Assembly (NCBI GenBank): GCA_947646735.1
Contig: CANTFK010000289.1
Coordinates: 1 to 64,000, forward strand
DNA: 64,000 nt
Reading direction: 5' to 3'
Origin: Peronospora farinosa
Taxonomy: Eukaryota > Oomycota > Peronosporomycetes > Peronosporales > Peronosporaceae
In this document: one piece after another, positions 32,520-44,364 of the stretch
Position numbering within the stretch: the stretch's first letter is position 1
Layout of the letters: each line of letters begins with the position of its first letter
Notes under the pieces: model-generated
What the model saw: only the letters and a program-made list of their open reading frames with translations
What the model was told of the DNA's origin: nothing
The model's database searches: none
Translations under genes and position numbers: made by a program

Positions 32520-35500
32520 ATGGCGGAGCAAGAAGACGTGCTAAGGTCGCTATTAGACGCGGCTGTCGAGCGTCCCTCCCATTTGGTCTTTATCCATTCC
32601 TATCAGCACGAGGTGCTTGAAAAATGTAAGAACGGTGAGCTGCCACTTAAGCGTGTGGCCAGCCAAATCCTGGCCCAATGCTACCGTTCGCAGTATCGCA
32701 GCTCTGAGAGGCATTTGCGTGCTCTACTGGCCGATATCTGCCTCCAAGTGCCCCATTTTCCAGAGATTTTTGCTCATGTGCTGCTTGTCAAGTGTCCAGG
32801 ACTCGTGGCGTCGTTCGCCAGCGCGCGCGTCATCGCGCTGCGTCTCTCGGGTGTCGTGCTCGATGCAGTGCTGACGATCAAGACGTTGCCAGATGCTACG
32901 GGGCTCATAGAGCTACTGACGTCGCAGAGTCGTCTGCTGGAGGCGACTATCGACGACTCCGAACGCTGCCAGCAACAGGCGCGTAAGGCGGTGCTCAAAT
33001 TGCTCAAGAAACATGGCAAAAAGTTGCTACCGATGTATGTAGATGTGGTAGCAGCGGTGGCGCCTGAGGAACAGTATTATCAGCTGTGGCTAGTGCTGAG
33101 CACTAGCAAGTTACTGGACGAGGAGATGCAGGAGATGCTATGGGGGAGATATGCTTTCTGGGCTTTTGAAAGTAAGAAACGTTCATTTGCGCCTTTGTAC
33201 AAGGACGACGCCAGGTTCAAGACACTTAGTTACGAGCAATTCGAGCAGCTGATCCTACCGTCCATGGCGAAAATGCTCAAGAAAACACCCGACACGGTGA
33301 TTGAAGCGGTGGGGGCGCTCGTTCAGGCTGCGCCTTTAGACTTTGGACGATATGTGAGCGGTGTGTTCCAGTCCGTGTTGATTGCGAAAATGCGCGCGCC
33401 TAAGGATGATGTTCGCGCACTTGCAGTGACGCTTGGAGGTGTGCTGGCTCGCTCGTTTCGTCAGAGTGAACATATGCTGCAGTTTGTAGCTATGATGAGC
33501 GCCTTGCTGGAAGGCAAACACGGTATTCTTGCCCAGTTTTACCAGCGTGAAGCCGGTTTTGCTGTGCTTAATGATGCTGCTGATGCCGCGACGGTGCAGT
33601 TGGATGCGTCGGCAGTTCAGAACATTGCTCCATTAGTGATTGCGTCTCTGCTTAAGACTGTAAGCAAGGAGGCACACGAACAGACACGTCATCTCGGATT
33701 GTTGGCGCTAGGAAAGTGGCTTGCGCTAGCCGGTACCGACGAACTGGATGCTGCCACTGTGACTGGACTGAAGAGCGGCTTCAAGAACAAGCCTGAACCA
33801 GTGGTGGCTGGTTACCTTCGTGCTCTGGCAGTGCTATGCCGCTCTAGGGCCACTGCAGCTGTGGCTTTTGCTGACGAAGTTGTTGGGGTCATTAAGGACT
33901 CGAACAAGAAACCTAATGTAGTACATCTCGACGGTGTGTTAGCTATTGGTATCGCAGGTGCGATTGCGTCTGCTACCAGTGAGATGGATGCTAAAATGGC
34001 TCAGGAAGGTGTTGCGAAACTGGTGTTGAGCACCACGTCCTTTGTTGGAAACAGCGTTAGAGAGTTGTTGAGAACTGTGGCGAGTACGTCCCGTCAGGGA
34101 ATTGTGCCTGAGGCCCCGGAGGTTTCAGCGCTGGCTGCGTTATCTCGTGCGCTAGTGTGGGTCTTGGCATCACAGCAGGAAGATGCTAGCGAGGCTTACT
34201 TACTGTTGGTAGAGCTACTATGCTCTACTAGCCTCTCTGTGCGCCAGAGTGCTGAATTCGCCGTAGAGACTGCGTACCTGGCATCCTTGGAGCATTGTGC
34301 GGGCTTTGTAGCTGCGTTCGAGAAGAAGATCGATGCGTTGTCTGCTGAAAATGACCCTACTATTCCACCTGCAGGCGTGCTTCGTCATGCGCTGCGCGTG
34401 CTCGTTCCAGCTACTATTAGTGGTGCAGAAGATACGAAGGTGCACACATTTGCTCTTACCCTTTTCCTCGCGCACCACCCATTGCTCGTTGCAGGCACCA
34501 AGGCGAAGGCGTTTGCGCGCGAGTGGCAGTCCATTCGTCGCCGTTTCCTGGCGCCTAGCACTACTACTAATACCAATGATGAGGACAGTAATGATGATGA
34601 TGAACCAATCTGTGATGCGGATCTTGTAGATAACTTCATTGAAGAGCACAAAGAAGTCAAAACAGCAGTTGCCGACCTGCTCGCCAATGCGTCTACTGGC
34701 AAGCTATATTCGGCAAGCTCACTGCAGCGGTTAGCTGCTCAACGAGCGTTGGCTACCCTGCTCGACTTCGCTGGTAATGGTGAGGGTGAAGATCTTGTGC
34801 TGCACGATATTATCGAAGAGCTGCTGGCTAAGCGTCTGGACGGTGAAAACATTGACGCTCTCAGTGAAGAGGATTTCGCAATCTGTCTGACTCCCTTTGA
34901 TGAGCTGTATCAGCATAAGAAAGAAGACGAGGATGAGGAAGCCGCCACCCGCAGCAATCGTGGTGGCCGTCGTGGCAATGAAGACGAGCAATGGGAGCAA
35001 GAAATGCGTGAGGAATTGGCTCGCAAGAAACGGGCCGAAGAAAGTGGTCAGAAGAAGGTGTATACAGCTGAGCAGATGGCTTTATTGGAGCAGCAACAGG
35101 AAGTGCGCCGGAGAGTACAAGAGACGCGCCGTGTTGTGTCTGCTGTGCTAGAGACCGTTAATATGCTTGCAGTCACTCGGCCAGAAGAACTTCACCCTAC
35201 TCTGCCGTACTTGCTTCACTCAGTGCGGGTATTATTCACGTGCCCACTTTTTGAGATTGAGGCATCCGATGCGCTCCTGGCCATGGCAAAGGCCGTCTGC
35301 CCGAAGCAGCTTCGGTCGAACTACCAAGACGTTGGCAGTGCCCTGCGCGTCGCTCTAGAGCTGAACCTGTTCACATCGGATAAGGCGAAGACTGCTCGTA
35401 TCGCAGAGATGCAAGCGGTGTTTTTGCGTCTGTTGGCAGAATCCATGGAGTATGTGTTTGGTTTTCAGTTTGAAAGTGAGACGGACTTTGATGCGGATTC

Positions 35501-38500
35501 TCCATGCAATTTGATTCCTCCACCGACGCTACACTTGCTCTTTCCAGTGCTACGTGACTTGCTGCGCTTCGCACCAGACCTGCGCCGGTGGGCTCTACCT
35601 CTCTTTGCAGTTCACGCACGGATGATCCCTGACGAAGAGGAAGAAGAAGTTGATGATGTCGCGACCCAGCGGATGCTGCGTCGCGATATGTTACAGCTAA
35701 CTTTGCTGCTGCTATCCCAGCAGGTAACGGGCAGTGGGTTGCCCATTACTAACTCTGACTTGGCTCCGGGTAAATTGCTAACTTCTCTTTGCATGGGACC
35801 CGAACTCACAACGTCTGAGTGGGCGCCTTTGCTTGGCGATGATGGTCTGCTCTCTGAGGAGGCAAGTGCCCGTAGTGAGGTCCTGACTGCGCTACTCAAT
35901 GTCGCTTTGAGCGACGAAGGTGGCGAGGAGTTCCGTAACGCCAAACCTAGTTCGCTAGTGATTAGCCGGTTGTATTGCTGCTGGTTCGATGCGGAGGAAA
36001 AGAACCGTACACTTGCGAAGCAGATATGGGATGCCACAGGAGCTACAGTCACGGCGCTGTTCGCGGGCCCGCTGCTCGTATTGCTGAATCACGCTCACGC
36101 AAGTGTGCGTGAAAGGGCCTCTCTTGCTCTTGCTGATGGCATGCGTCAGTTCCCGAAGTCGGTGACACCCCTGCTGAATAATTTAAAGACACAGTTTTTG
36201 AGCAATCAGCCGAAGCCTCTGGAGCAAAAAGATGAGTTTGGTATACCAACTGTTCGCCACCCTGGTACACATGCTGCAGAACTGGACGAAGACATTCGTA
36301 CAATGTGCCCTCGTCTTGGCGTTGCCTTGTGTTTGGAGAAAGCCGCGGAGATTGCTGGCCCCGAAGCAATGTCCAACACAAACACCATAACCCTGTTGAC
36401 GTTTGTAATGGAGCATGGTTTGGGGGATTCAAACTCCAAGGTGCGTGCGCAGATGCGCAAGACTGGTGTGCAAGCTGTGGCTTCGTTGGGTGGAGGGGCC
36501 AATACTGCACAGCTGCTGGATATGTTTGAACGTTTTCTTGAGACCACCGCTCCCGCCGTTACTTCTACGGTCAAAAGCAGCACCGGAAAGACGCCTAAGG
36601 CTGGAACTCACCTTGCTTTTCAGGAAGACGATATGTATGAGCAAAGGAAGCAGGCATTGTCTATTTATGATTATCAGCGTGAGGGTGTCGTGGTGTGTTT
36701 GGGCTCCCTCGCCAAACATATGGCTCCGACGGACCCGAAGGTGTCTTCTATTGTGGACTCACTTCTTGAAGCTCTGGATATTCCGTCCGAGTCGGTGCAG
36801 CGCTCTGTCGCTACGTGTCTGTCGCCGCTCATGGGTGCAGTAAAGAACCGCAGTACGAGTATCTTGGACGATCTACTGAAGCGTGTTACTGAAGGCGAAA
36901 CTTTTGGCAAGCGCATGGGTGCAGCATTTGGTGTTTCGGCTGTTGTTAAAGGACTTGGAATCTCTGCCCTCAAGATTCACAACATAATCCCGCGGCTTGA
37001 AGAAACAATGAGGACGAGTAGTGCTAACGCTCGCCAAGGCGCTATGCTTGTTTTTGAATGCTTGAGCCAGCGTCTCGGATTGCTATTCGAACCGTATATT
37101 ATTGTCATCCTGCCTATTATGCTCAAGTGCTCCGCCGATGCCAGCCCGCAAGTACGTGAGGCGGCAAGCCATACTGCTAAGGGTATTATGGCCAACCTGT
37201 CAGCACACGGCGTGAAGCTGGTGTTGCCATCGCTTCTGGGTGCTCTTGAAGAAAGTGCGTGGCGTACGAAGCAATCCGGTATTCAGATCTTGGGTTCGAT
37301 GGCGTACTGTGCCCCGCGACAACTAGGTTCCTGTTTGCCTCAGGTGGTGCCCAAGTTAATGGCTGCATTGACGGACTCACACCCAAAGGTGCGCGAGGCT
37401 GGTAAGAGTGCGCTGCGCGACGTGGGCTCCGTGGTGCGCAATCCTGAAATTGCCACGATCTCCAAGGTGTTGCTTGATGCTCTTGAAGACCCTAACCGAC
37501 ACACAGCTGAAGCTCTTCAGCAACTTCAGTCAACATCGTTCCAGCATTCGATCGATGCACCGTCACTGGCCCTTGTGATGCCTATCATCACTCGTGGCCT
37601 GAAGGATCGCGCGGGTGATGCTAAGAAGAAGGCTGCTCTTATTGTTGGTAGTATGTGCTCCATGATCAACGATGCCAAAGACCTGCTACCTTACATGGAG
37701 ACGGTGCTACCTAGTCTAAAGATGCAACTCACGGACCCAATTCCAGAGGTGCGTGCCGTGGCCGCTAAGGCTCTGGGGAAGCTTGTCAAGGGTCTTGGTG
37801 AGCGCCACTTCGCGGATATGCTGACATGGCTTCTTGAAGCCATGAAGAACGATGAGGTTGGCCCTGTCGAGCGTTCAGGAGCTGCACAAGGTTTGTGTGA
37901 AGTCGTGGTTGCCCTTGGTATTGAGCGCGTGGAGCACATCATGCGAGATGACATTTTGCCGTTGGCTCGCCATCCGAGGTACTCGGTGCGTGAGGGTGTG
38001 TTGTGGGTTATGGCTTTCTTACCGCCAGCTCTTGGCAAGCAGTTTTCAATGTTTCTTCGTGAGGCACTGCCTATCGTGGTAGCGGGTCTTAGCGATGAAG
38101 CCGAGTCTGTGCGTGATGTTGCCATGCACTCGGGTCACGTCGTGGTTAACGCGCACGCTCTATCGCACACGCGCGACCTGCTACCAAGTCTGGAGGCTGG
38201 TCTGTTTGATGATAGCTGGCGTATCCGCCAGAGCTCGGTCATGTTGCTCGGTGATCTCATGTACCGTATTAGTGGCACGCGCGTTGTTGCTATTGTTAGC
38301 GAAGACAACGACGATGACGATGAGACGTCTGGCAGCGCTGCGGGTGATCGTGCCATTATCAAGCTCCTTGGTATTCAACGCCGCAACGCAATACTGGCTT
38401 CACTGTACATGATTCGTTCGGACACTTCAGCTGTGGTTCGCCAGAGCGCGCTGCAGGTTTGGAAGAGTGTGGTTGCCAACACGCCCAAGACTCTGCGCCA

Positions 38501-40802
38501 GATTCTGGAGGCGCTCATGAACGCCATTGTGTCGGCGCTCTCGGGTGACAACATGGAGAAGCAAACAATGGCGGGTCGTACGCTTGGAGAAATTGTGCGC
38601 AAGCTCGGCGAGCACGTACTTCCTGAGGTGGTGCCCATCCTGCGTGCCGGTTTGTCGCCTTCACTGCCAACTGGCCGTCGACTGGGTGCTTGTATCGGTC
38701 TGGCTGAAGTCATTGATTGTTGCACAAAGAAACAACTCGAAGACTATGTGGACACACTTATTGATGCTATCTTGGATGGCGTTTGTGATGAACTGGCGGA
38801 GGTTCGTGCCTCGGCTGCGCAAGCATTCAATGTGCTACATAAGGGCATTGGTTACCGCGCTATAGATGAAACTGTTCCAATGGTGTTGGAACGCATCCAC
38901 TCGTCACCGTCAGCGGAGGAACAAGAGCGTGCGCTTCTAGGACTGCAGGAAATTCTGCGTGTGAAATCACGCGAAGTGCTTCCGTATCTGATTCCGCGTC
39001 TACTAGTGACGCCGATGACTACCTCAGCGGCACGTGCTATGTCGCGCGTGGCCCAGGCTACGGGTGCTATAATCCACTTTCAACTAGAGCGAATCTTTGC
39101 TACCTTCTTTGCGCAGTACGTAGAGTTGCTGGAAGATGGCAGCTTGGATACTTCAAAGACAGAACTTGCCGCAGAAATCAAGAGCTCATTGCGCGATGTG
39201 GTACTCGGTGTGGAAGCACCAGGTGTGCACTGGCTGGCTATCGAACTTTGCAAATACTGCGAGTATGAAGGCATGGTCGAACGTGCTTTGGCTTTCGAGC
39301 TTGTAGCCGAATTCTGCTCGCACTCGTCAGTGCTGTATGATGACCAGGCGCCACTGTTCCTCAAGCAAATCGTGCTGCACTTAAATGACCAAAGCGATCT
39401 GGTAGTTCGGGCCGCCTCTGCGGCATTCAAGGGCATGAACGTGACCACGAGGCCGGAACAGTTTGCGCAGCACTTGGACTTCATTCGCCAGTCAATCAAT
39501 TCGATGGTCAGTGATGCCCGTCACCGCAAGGGTGGTGTTGGTGACGGTGAGTACTTGCTGCCGGGTCTGTGTATTCCTAAGGGCCTTGAACCATTCCTGC
39601 CTAGCTACCAGTGGGCTTTGATGAACGGCTCACCGGAGCTGCGCCAAAGCGCGGCTGCTGGCCTTGGCGAGCTTGTGGAGCTAAGTACCGCAACTGCTAT
39701 TCGTCCATACCTGATTAAGCTCACGGGCCCGCTCATTCGTATCGCTGGTGACCGTTTCCCAGGTCACGTGAAGGCTGCAATCCTGCAAACTCTGGAGATC
39801 ATTTTGACAAAAGGTGGCGTAGCACTTAAGCCGTTCTTTCCGCAGCTGCAAACTACATTCGTTAAGGCTCTTAACGACACTGCTGTGGATGTGCGAAATT
39901 GCGGCGCGTCAGCGTTAAGCCTTCTCGTCACGCTCAGCCCGCGTGTAGAGCCTCTCCTAGCAGAGCTTACCGAGCGCTTACGCACCACGACTGGTGGCGT
40001 ACGTGAGGCCAACCTCGAGGCTGTAGCCTTGGTGGTAGAGCGTGTCGGAGACAAACTGTCAGCTGCTGGCCGCAGCACCCTCGAGAGTGCACTCGAGGAG
40101 ATGCTGGAGTCGAGTGAAGATGCACTGCGCGACGGTGCCAGCAAGTGTCTCGCTTCCTGCGTAGCTTCCACCGCAAGCAACGACGTGGAGGTGGCGCAGA
40201 AGCAGCTGTTGGACTATAGTTTGTCAAATGTGTCCGCAGATAACCTGCAGGTGTTGCCGTGGCAGCGCCGCCAGAGTGCAGCTGTGTTTACAGCGTTGGC
40301 GTTGCACAACTATGCGGCACTGCTTACTCCAGACATCACAGCTCCACTGACTTCCACGCTTCTTACATTGGCTCAGGATGAACAGACTGCTGTACGCAAC
40401 CATGCGCTAAAGGCTATTGGTATAGTAATAAAGCACCAGGAGCGCGTGGACAATGTTGCCGCTCTAGTGCGCGTGCTGGCGGAGAATGTGACAAACAAGA
40501 GCAAGGACGTCATCCGTGGCGCCCTGTACGCGGTGAAACTGGCTGCTAAGCGCTCACCGGAGCAAATGCGTGATCACTTATCAGAGCTTGTTCCTGCCGT
40601 CTTCCAGCTTATCAAGAGCAACAACATGGCTGTGAAGCTGCCTGCTGAGCGAACACTGCTTTACCTGCTCGAGGTGCATTCCCGACCAGAGACACTGGCA
40701 GAATATCTGCGCAGTAGTAGTGCCGACGCCAAGATCATTGGCGAGTACTCGCGTCGTGTGTTAAGCAAGCTCAAGGCCGACAGCGGCGAAGAAAGCGACT
40801 AG
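32520..40802 (+). CDS. GCN1: GCN1, activator of the eIF2-alpha kinase GCN2
   Basis: One uninterrupted exon of 2760 residues. The start is ATG 32520 (MAEQEDVLRSLLDAA); the frame is open further upstream but without ATG. The protein is an array of HEAT repeats. The centre (about residues 1300-1900) matches the EF3-like core of GCN1, for example DSHPKVREAGKSALRDVGSV, EDPNRHTAEALQQLQSTSF and KDRAGDAKKKAALIVGSMCS. Acidic stretches occur at about residues 690 and 800. Its length fits GCN1 of yeast (2672) and human (2671). GCN1 binds colliding ribosomes and GCN2, and starts the amino-acid starvation response. It is intron-free although most neighbours have several introns. Confidence 0.96.
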   Translation: MAEQEDVLRSLLDAAVERPSHLVFIHSYQHEVLEKCKNGELPLKRVASQILAQCYRSQYRSSERHLRALLADICLQVPHFPEIFAHVLLVKCPGLVASFASARVIALRLSGVVLDAVLTIKTLPDATGLIELLTSQSRLLEATIDDSERCQQQARKAVLKLLKKHGKKLLPMYVDVVAAVAPEEQYYQLWLVLSTSKLLDEEMQEMLWGRYAFWAFESKKRSFAPLYKDDARFKTLSYEQFEQLILPSMAKMLKKTPDTVIEAVGALVQAAPLDFGRYVSGVFQSVLIAKMRAPKDDVRALAVTLGGVLARSFRQSEHMLQFVAMMSALLEGKHGILAQFYQREAGFAVLNDAADAATVQLDASAVQNIAPLVIASLLKTVSKEAHEQTRHLGLLALGKWLALAGTDELDAATVTGLKSGFKNKPEPVVAGYLRALAVLCRSRATAAVAFADEVVGVIKDSNKKPNVVHLDGVLAIGIAGAIASATSEMDAKMAQEGVAKLVLSTTSFVGNSVRELLRTVASTSRQGIVPEAPEVSALAALSRALVWVLASQQEDASEAYLLLVELLCSTSLSVRQSAEFAVETAYLASLEHCAGFVAAFEKKIDALSAENDPTIPPAGVLRHALRVLVPATISGAEDTKVHTFALTLFLAHHPLLVAGTKAKAFAREWQSIRRRFLAPSTTTNTNDEDSNDDDEPICDADLVDNFIEEHKEVKTAVADLLANASTGKLYSASSLQRLAAQRALATLLDFAGNGEGEDLVLHDIIEELLAKRLDGENIDALSEEDFAICLTPFDELYQHKKEDEDEEAATRSNRGGRRGNEDEQWEQEMREELARKKRAEESGQKKVYTAEQMALLEQQQEVRRRVQETRRVVSAVLETVNMLAVTRPEELHPTLPYLLHSVRVLFTCPLFEIEASDALLAMAKAVCPKQLRSNYQDVGSALRVALELNLFTSDKAKTARIAEMQAVFLRLLAESMEYVFGFQFESETDFDADSPCNLIPPPTLHLLFPVLRDLLRFAPDLRRWALPLFAVHARMIPDEEEEEVDDVATQRMLRRDMLQLTLLLLSQQVTGSGLPITNSDLAPGKLLTSLCMGPELTTSEWAPLLGDDGLLSEEASARSEVLTALLNVALSDEGGEEFRNAKPSSLVISRLYCCWFDAEEKNRTLAKQIWDATGATVTALFAGPLLVLLNHAHASVRERASLALADGMRQFPKSVTPLLNNLKTQFLSNQPKPLEQKDEFGIPTVRHPGTHAAELDEDIRTMCPRLGVALCLEKAAEIAGPEAMSNTNTITLLTFVMEHGLGDSNSKVRAQMRKTGVQAVASLGGGANTAQLLDMFERFLETTAPAVTSTVKSSTGKTPKAGTHLAFQEDDMYEQRKQALSIYDYQREGVVVCLGSLAKHMAPTDPKVSSIVDSLLEALDIPSESVQRSVATCLSPLMGAVKNRSTSILDDLLKRVTEGETFGKRMGAAFGVSAVVKGLGISALKIHNIIPRLEETMRTSSANARQGAMLVFECLSQRLGLLFEPYIIVILPIMLKCSADASPQVREAASHTAKGIMANLSAHGVKLVLPSLLGALEESAWRTKQSGIQILGSMAYCAPRQLGSCLPQVVPKLMAALTDSHPKVREAGKSALRDVGSVVRNPEIATISKVLLDALEDPNRHTAEALQQLQSTSFQHSIDAPSLALVMPIITRGLKDRAGDAKKKAALIVGSMCSMINDAKDLLPYMETVLPSLKMQLTDPIPEVRAVAAKALGKLVKGLGERHFADMLTWLLEAMKNDEVGPVERSGAAQGLCEVVVALGIERVEHIMRDDILPLARHPRYSVREGVLWVMAFLPPALGKQFSMFLREALPIVVAGLSDEAESVRDVAMHSGHVVVNAHALSHTRDLLPSLEAGLFDDSWRIRQSSVMLLGDLMYRISGTRVVAIVSEDNDDDDETSGSAAGDRAIIKLLGIQRRNAILASLYMIRSDTSAVVRQSALQVWKSVVANTPKTLRQILEALMNAIVSALSGDNMEKQTMAGRTLGEIVRKLGEHVLPEVVPILRAGLSPSLPTGRRLGACIGLAEVIDCCTKKQLEDYVDTLIDAILDGVCDELAEVRASAAQAFNVLHKGIGYRAIDETVPMVLERIHSSPSAEEQERALLGLQEILRVKSREVLPYLIPRLLVTPMTTSAARAMSRVAQATGAIIHFQLERIFATFFAQYVELLEDGSLDTSKTELAAEIKSSLRDVVLGVEAPGVHWLAIELCKYCEYEGMVERALAFELVAEFCSHSSVLYDDQAPLFLKQIVLHLNDQSDLVVRAASAAFKGMNVTTRPEQFAQHLDFIRQSINSMVSDARHRKGGVGDGEYLLPGLCIPKGLEPFLPSYQWALMNGSPELRQSAAAGLGELVELSTATAIRPYLIKLTGPLIRIAGDRFPGHVKAAILQTLEIILTKGGVALKPFFPQLQTTFVKALNDTAVDVRNCGASALSLLVTLSPRVEPLLAELTERLRTTTGGVREANLEAVALVVERVGDKLSAAGRSTLESALEEMLESSEDALRDGASKCLASCVASTASNDVEVAQKQLLDYSLSNVSADNLQVLPWQRRQSAAVFTALALHNYAALLTPDITAPLTSTLLTLAQDEQTAVRNHALKAIGIVIKHQERVDNVAALVRVLAENVTNKSKDVIRGALYAVKLAAKRSPEQMRDHLSELVPAVFQLIKSNNMAVKLPAERTLLYLLEVHSRPETLAEYLRSSSADAKIIGEYSRRVLSKLKADSGEESD

Positions 40803-40983
40803 GACGAAAACCACATCAGTCAAAAGTGGGCACCAAAGAGACAGGTCTGCTGAACATGATGCCCAATGTAGCTTGTGTCCATAACACGAATGGTACGTCC
40901 ATTATAACAATAAATAAGCTCGTTCTCCTGAGCAATACCAAAAACAGCCCTGGCAACACTGACAGAGCAGTGCACTGACAAAG

Positions 40984-42010
40984 TCAGCGGTTCAGTGGAA
41001 CAGCGATAGACTCCAGGTCACGAGTAGGTGCACTGTTTATCGTTGCGGCGGCTCCCGCAGACTCTCGTCTGCGATCTCGAGAACGTGCCAAATGGACTCT
41101 GTACGAGCGTGAGCCGATAACTTGTTGCTCGTTGGGCACAGCGCAGATACCGGGCTACAGCAAAAAAGAAACAAGAGTCACGAAGAGCTACAATTTCTAC
41201 ACGTTGAACGAAAATGCATCACAAAATGTTTCACGTACCCAACGCCATCGAATGACCATAGAGATCGCCGTCGCATAAGCGATCACTGTTGCAGCCACCG
41301 TGATGCTAAAACAGTCGCCATTGTTGAACCGTAGATAATATCGCTGCCACAAGAATAGCGACGCCGTCCCCAGTACCGCTGCACCAAATTGAAAACGTAA
41401 TAACAGATAAATTTCTCAAACAGACATCGACACAGAAGAAACCACCAATTCCGTCTTCCGTACCAGCACCAAACAGCAAAATACCCGGCAACATTCCTAT
41501 CCAAAAGACCATCTCCCTCGTTGGATTGCCCAGCTGCAGATAAACCGATAGTAGCATACTCAATAGAGCACAACTAAGTGCTACCGCCAGCACCCATGCC
41601 ATCAACCCTGGCACTAGCTCTCCATTTGTATGTTTATGACACAATACTGCTCCATCCTGCATGCTGACAACGGGTATGGTCTCGTTCGTTCCAGGACTGT
41701 ACACAAAACATCAGAGTTACGACCCATTTTATCAGCAGACTATAATCAAAAGACATTATATACTACAATCTACTTACATTATCATATTAAAAGAATCGTC
41801 AGCACAAAATGTTTCCCACGAAATGGAGTCGGTCACTTCATTGTTCAAGATGTAAACACGCTTCAGAGACGCGTAAATGGCCGGATCTTCTCCAAAAATT
41901 AGCCAATTATGACGCAGCAACGCAAAGAATAATAATGTACACACAGCAATACAGAGAAGGATCTGATTAGCATTCGAGAGCCCAAATTGTCGATGGTGGC
42001 GACGACGCAT
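40984..42010 (-). CDS. Four-TM membrane protein, unknown family
   Basis: Four exons on the minus strand: 42010-41778, 41696-41446, 41378-41239, 41154-40984; 795 bases (264 aa), in frame. The N-terminus is basic (MRRRHHRQF). TM1 is ILLCIAVCTLLFFALL. An exposed loop carries Cys residues (ETFCADDSF, AVLCHKHTNG). TM2 is LMAWVLAVALSCALLSML. TM3 spans MVFWIGMLPGILLFGAG into exon 3. TM4 is FSITVAATVIAYATAISMVI. A basic tail (SRSYRVHLARSRDRRRES) ends the protein. The topology resembles claudin or SUR7-like tetraspan proteins, but no signature confirms that. Reading exon 2 through without splicing gives a false C-terminus. Confidence 0.7.
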
Positions 42011-42229
42011 GGAGGTCGTAATTGTAACAATGACGTCGAAAAATAGACTTATCACCTACCCGCACTAAGTAACAGCAAAGAGACGCACAAATTAATTTGG
42101 ACTTTGTGCGCGTGTCACATATTGCAAAAGTCTAAAAGTTAATTATAATTAGGTGTAAGGTTAGTATTGGTTTACACCTTATTAGGAGAATAATGTTATC
42201 AATTCGGGTCTCGTTTTAGTCCAAAGCTT

Positions 42230-44364
42230 TTATTCAACGCGACTAAATTCAGTCGTATTAGTACTCGGACGATAAAATACGAACGAAAAGTCTACGTGGA
42301 ATGGACCCGGATGAAACACACCGACAGACGAGTAGCCTAATTGATACTGCTCGGTTGAATCACCGAGAATCAACACGTCTGGAAGTGGGAAAAGCTGCAG
42401 TGACGAATCAAAGTCCCAATTGATCGGATTTACTATCAACGGCAACGGACACAAGTGCGCTTGGTCGATGAGCGTCTTTGCCAACTGTAAACAAAACGTC
42501 GATGTAGCTCACAAGTCAGTAATCATCTGGATGATATCAAGTAGATCAAGACAGCAATGAAACCATACGTGCTTCGAGATTTGCATCTGCGAGACTGACA
42601 GAGCAGCCTCACCATCTTCTTCCTCGGCAGCTCCTTCGTTTTCTTGCTCACTTGACATTGGTGGAAGAATCGCATGTCGCTGCATCTTTTGTTGGAGGTT
42701 GTCACGGAAGATCACGATGTCCCTTGTGTAGTAGCGAATTCGGCACGGGTTGGTGCTGCACGTGACGTTTGGCACCTTACGAATGAGTTCGCGTGTGCAA
42801 AGGTCAGGAAGCTGTGAACAATAAACGAGTTGGATCGTGTCAATATGGGTAATGGCAGTCAGCGAATGGTTGCAAGTATTACCGGGTGACGTGGGAAGGC
42901 GCGCGATGAACCGGGATCATTAGGTCCAGGCACCAACACAAAACGAGAGTTATCCGCGATGCCAGGATACTTTAAAATGAGGTCTCCAAGCTCCTCCAGG
43001 TACTCGCGTAGATCCTGCAGTGAGTTCGATCCGGCACCTCCACCGATAGATGCTGACGTAAAATCGCCCATGAGGATGAAAAGCGTTGGCTGCACGCTCT
43101 CGAGGCCCTGAAAAAGCTCGTCCAACTTGCTCATGACATTCGGATCGTCCAGATGGACGTCAGATAGTACAATGAATGTGGCATGATGGTCATTAGCTTC
43201 AACTGATTGAATCTGTTCGCGCTGCTGCGCCGACACCTCCACACCTAGTGGATCAATACCACCTAGAACGTCCAGCGAAGCCTCCTTTGTCTCTGGAGGT
43301 GGGAAACCCATTGACTATATAGTCACAATAGTTACTATGTTATCTGGTATTTTGATAAGAGAAACAGGGGTTGCCAAACAAATTCGTACCTGGACATGGA
43401 ATACATCATCAACCACGTCACCTTCCACCAGCACCACGCAGTTTACCGTAAAAAGACCTTTTGTGTATACTGCGTTTGTGAGATCAATGATAATCCGCGA
43501 CGTAAAATCCTCCAGGTAAAATCTCTTTCGCTCGTCCTGCCCCAGCATACCAATCACGCGTCGTACTCCAGTCGCACCCAGTAGCGACTCAATCCGCGAC
43601 AACTATACACCACGACAATGAGATCAACTACCATCCCTTGCATCAAAAGAAAAAAAAGAATCTAGTCCTAACTTTACCTCCATGTACTCCGAGGTGTTTG
43701 CCACCGCAGCCGATGGTGGCGCAAACAGTCGATTCCTCTTGACACGGACATCCAACGACATGAATCTATTCCGTAGCAGCTGAAGCCTTGACTCAGGTCC
43801 AGCGTGGAGGTGACGTTGGGCGTCTGCTCTCAACTCGTATGACTTGTTGTACGTGTTAAAATGCAGCATCGGCGTATCGAAGGCACCAAACACTTGAATC
43901 TGTTCGAAGTCGTTTTCTGCAGATACTGCCAATAGAGTGTCCAACGCACTTTCCAGAGCCTCCAGCGTCACTACAGATGTTGTCACTGAGTAGTAACATG
44001 AAATGATCATCAAAAGTTAAACATCTGAAGTAAGTATAATGATTTACACAGCAAAAACATACTCTTGCTACGATCGATATTGTTTTTAATGGCGTATAAG
44101 ACATCGTCCAGTTGTAAGGACGGCTCACTGCAAGTGAAAGTAGAGATATTGAACGTTAAATAAGAATGATCAGAGGAAGTGGAGTCGATGTCGACGATCA
44201 ATTGTTCTGAAGCGACTACAACGCGTATAAAGGTGGCAACTAGACGGTTAGAAGCGCAAAATGCATACGCACTTGGTGAGCTCCTTAGTGAGGTGCCGGA
44301 GAGCGTCAGCGTGGAGAGATAGACCCTGTAACTTGCATGCACGCAAAATTCGTTTCGACGCCAT
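42230..44364 (-). CDS. POLE2: DNA polymerase epsilon subunit B
   Basis: Seven exons: 44364-44273, 44127-44063, 43988-43678, 43602-43390, 43314-42883, 42811-42569, 42484-42230. They total 1611 bases (536 aa; human POLE2 is 527). The N-terminal helical domain (LSLHADALRHLTKELT, LEALESALDTLLA) is followed by an OB-fold part (SRIESLLGATGVRRVIGMLG, FYLEDFTSRIIIDL). The calcineurin-like phosphoesterase fold (FIVLSDVHLDDPNV, LFILMGDFTSA) has lost catalytic residues, as is usual in B subunits. FVLVPGPNDPGSS, STNPCRIRYYTRDIVIFRDN and the C-terminal LCPLPLIVNPINWDFD match the family. It forms the leading-strand polymerase with POLE and is essential for CMG assembly. Confidence 0.93.

Noticed and set aside
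34218..40227. Many 60-150 codon ORFs on the minus strand and in other plus frames
   Set aside because: All lie within the GCN1 exon and are frame shadows of it.
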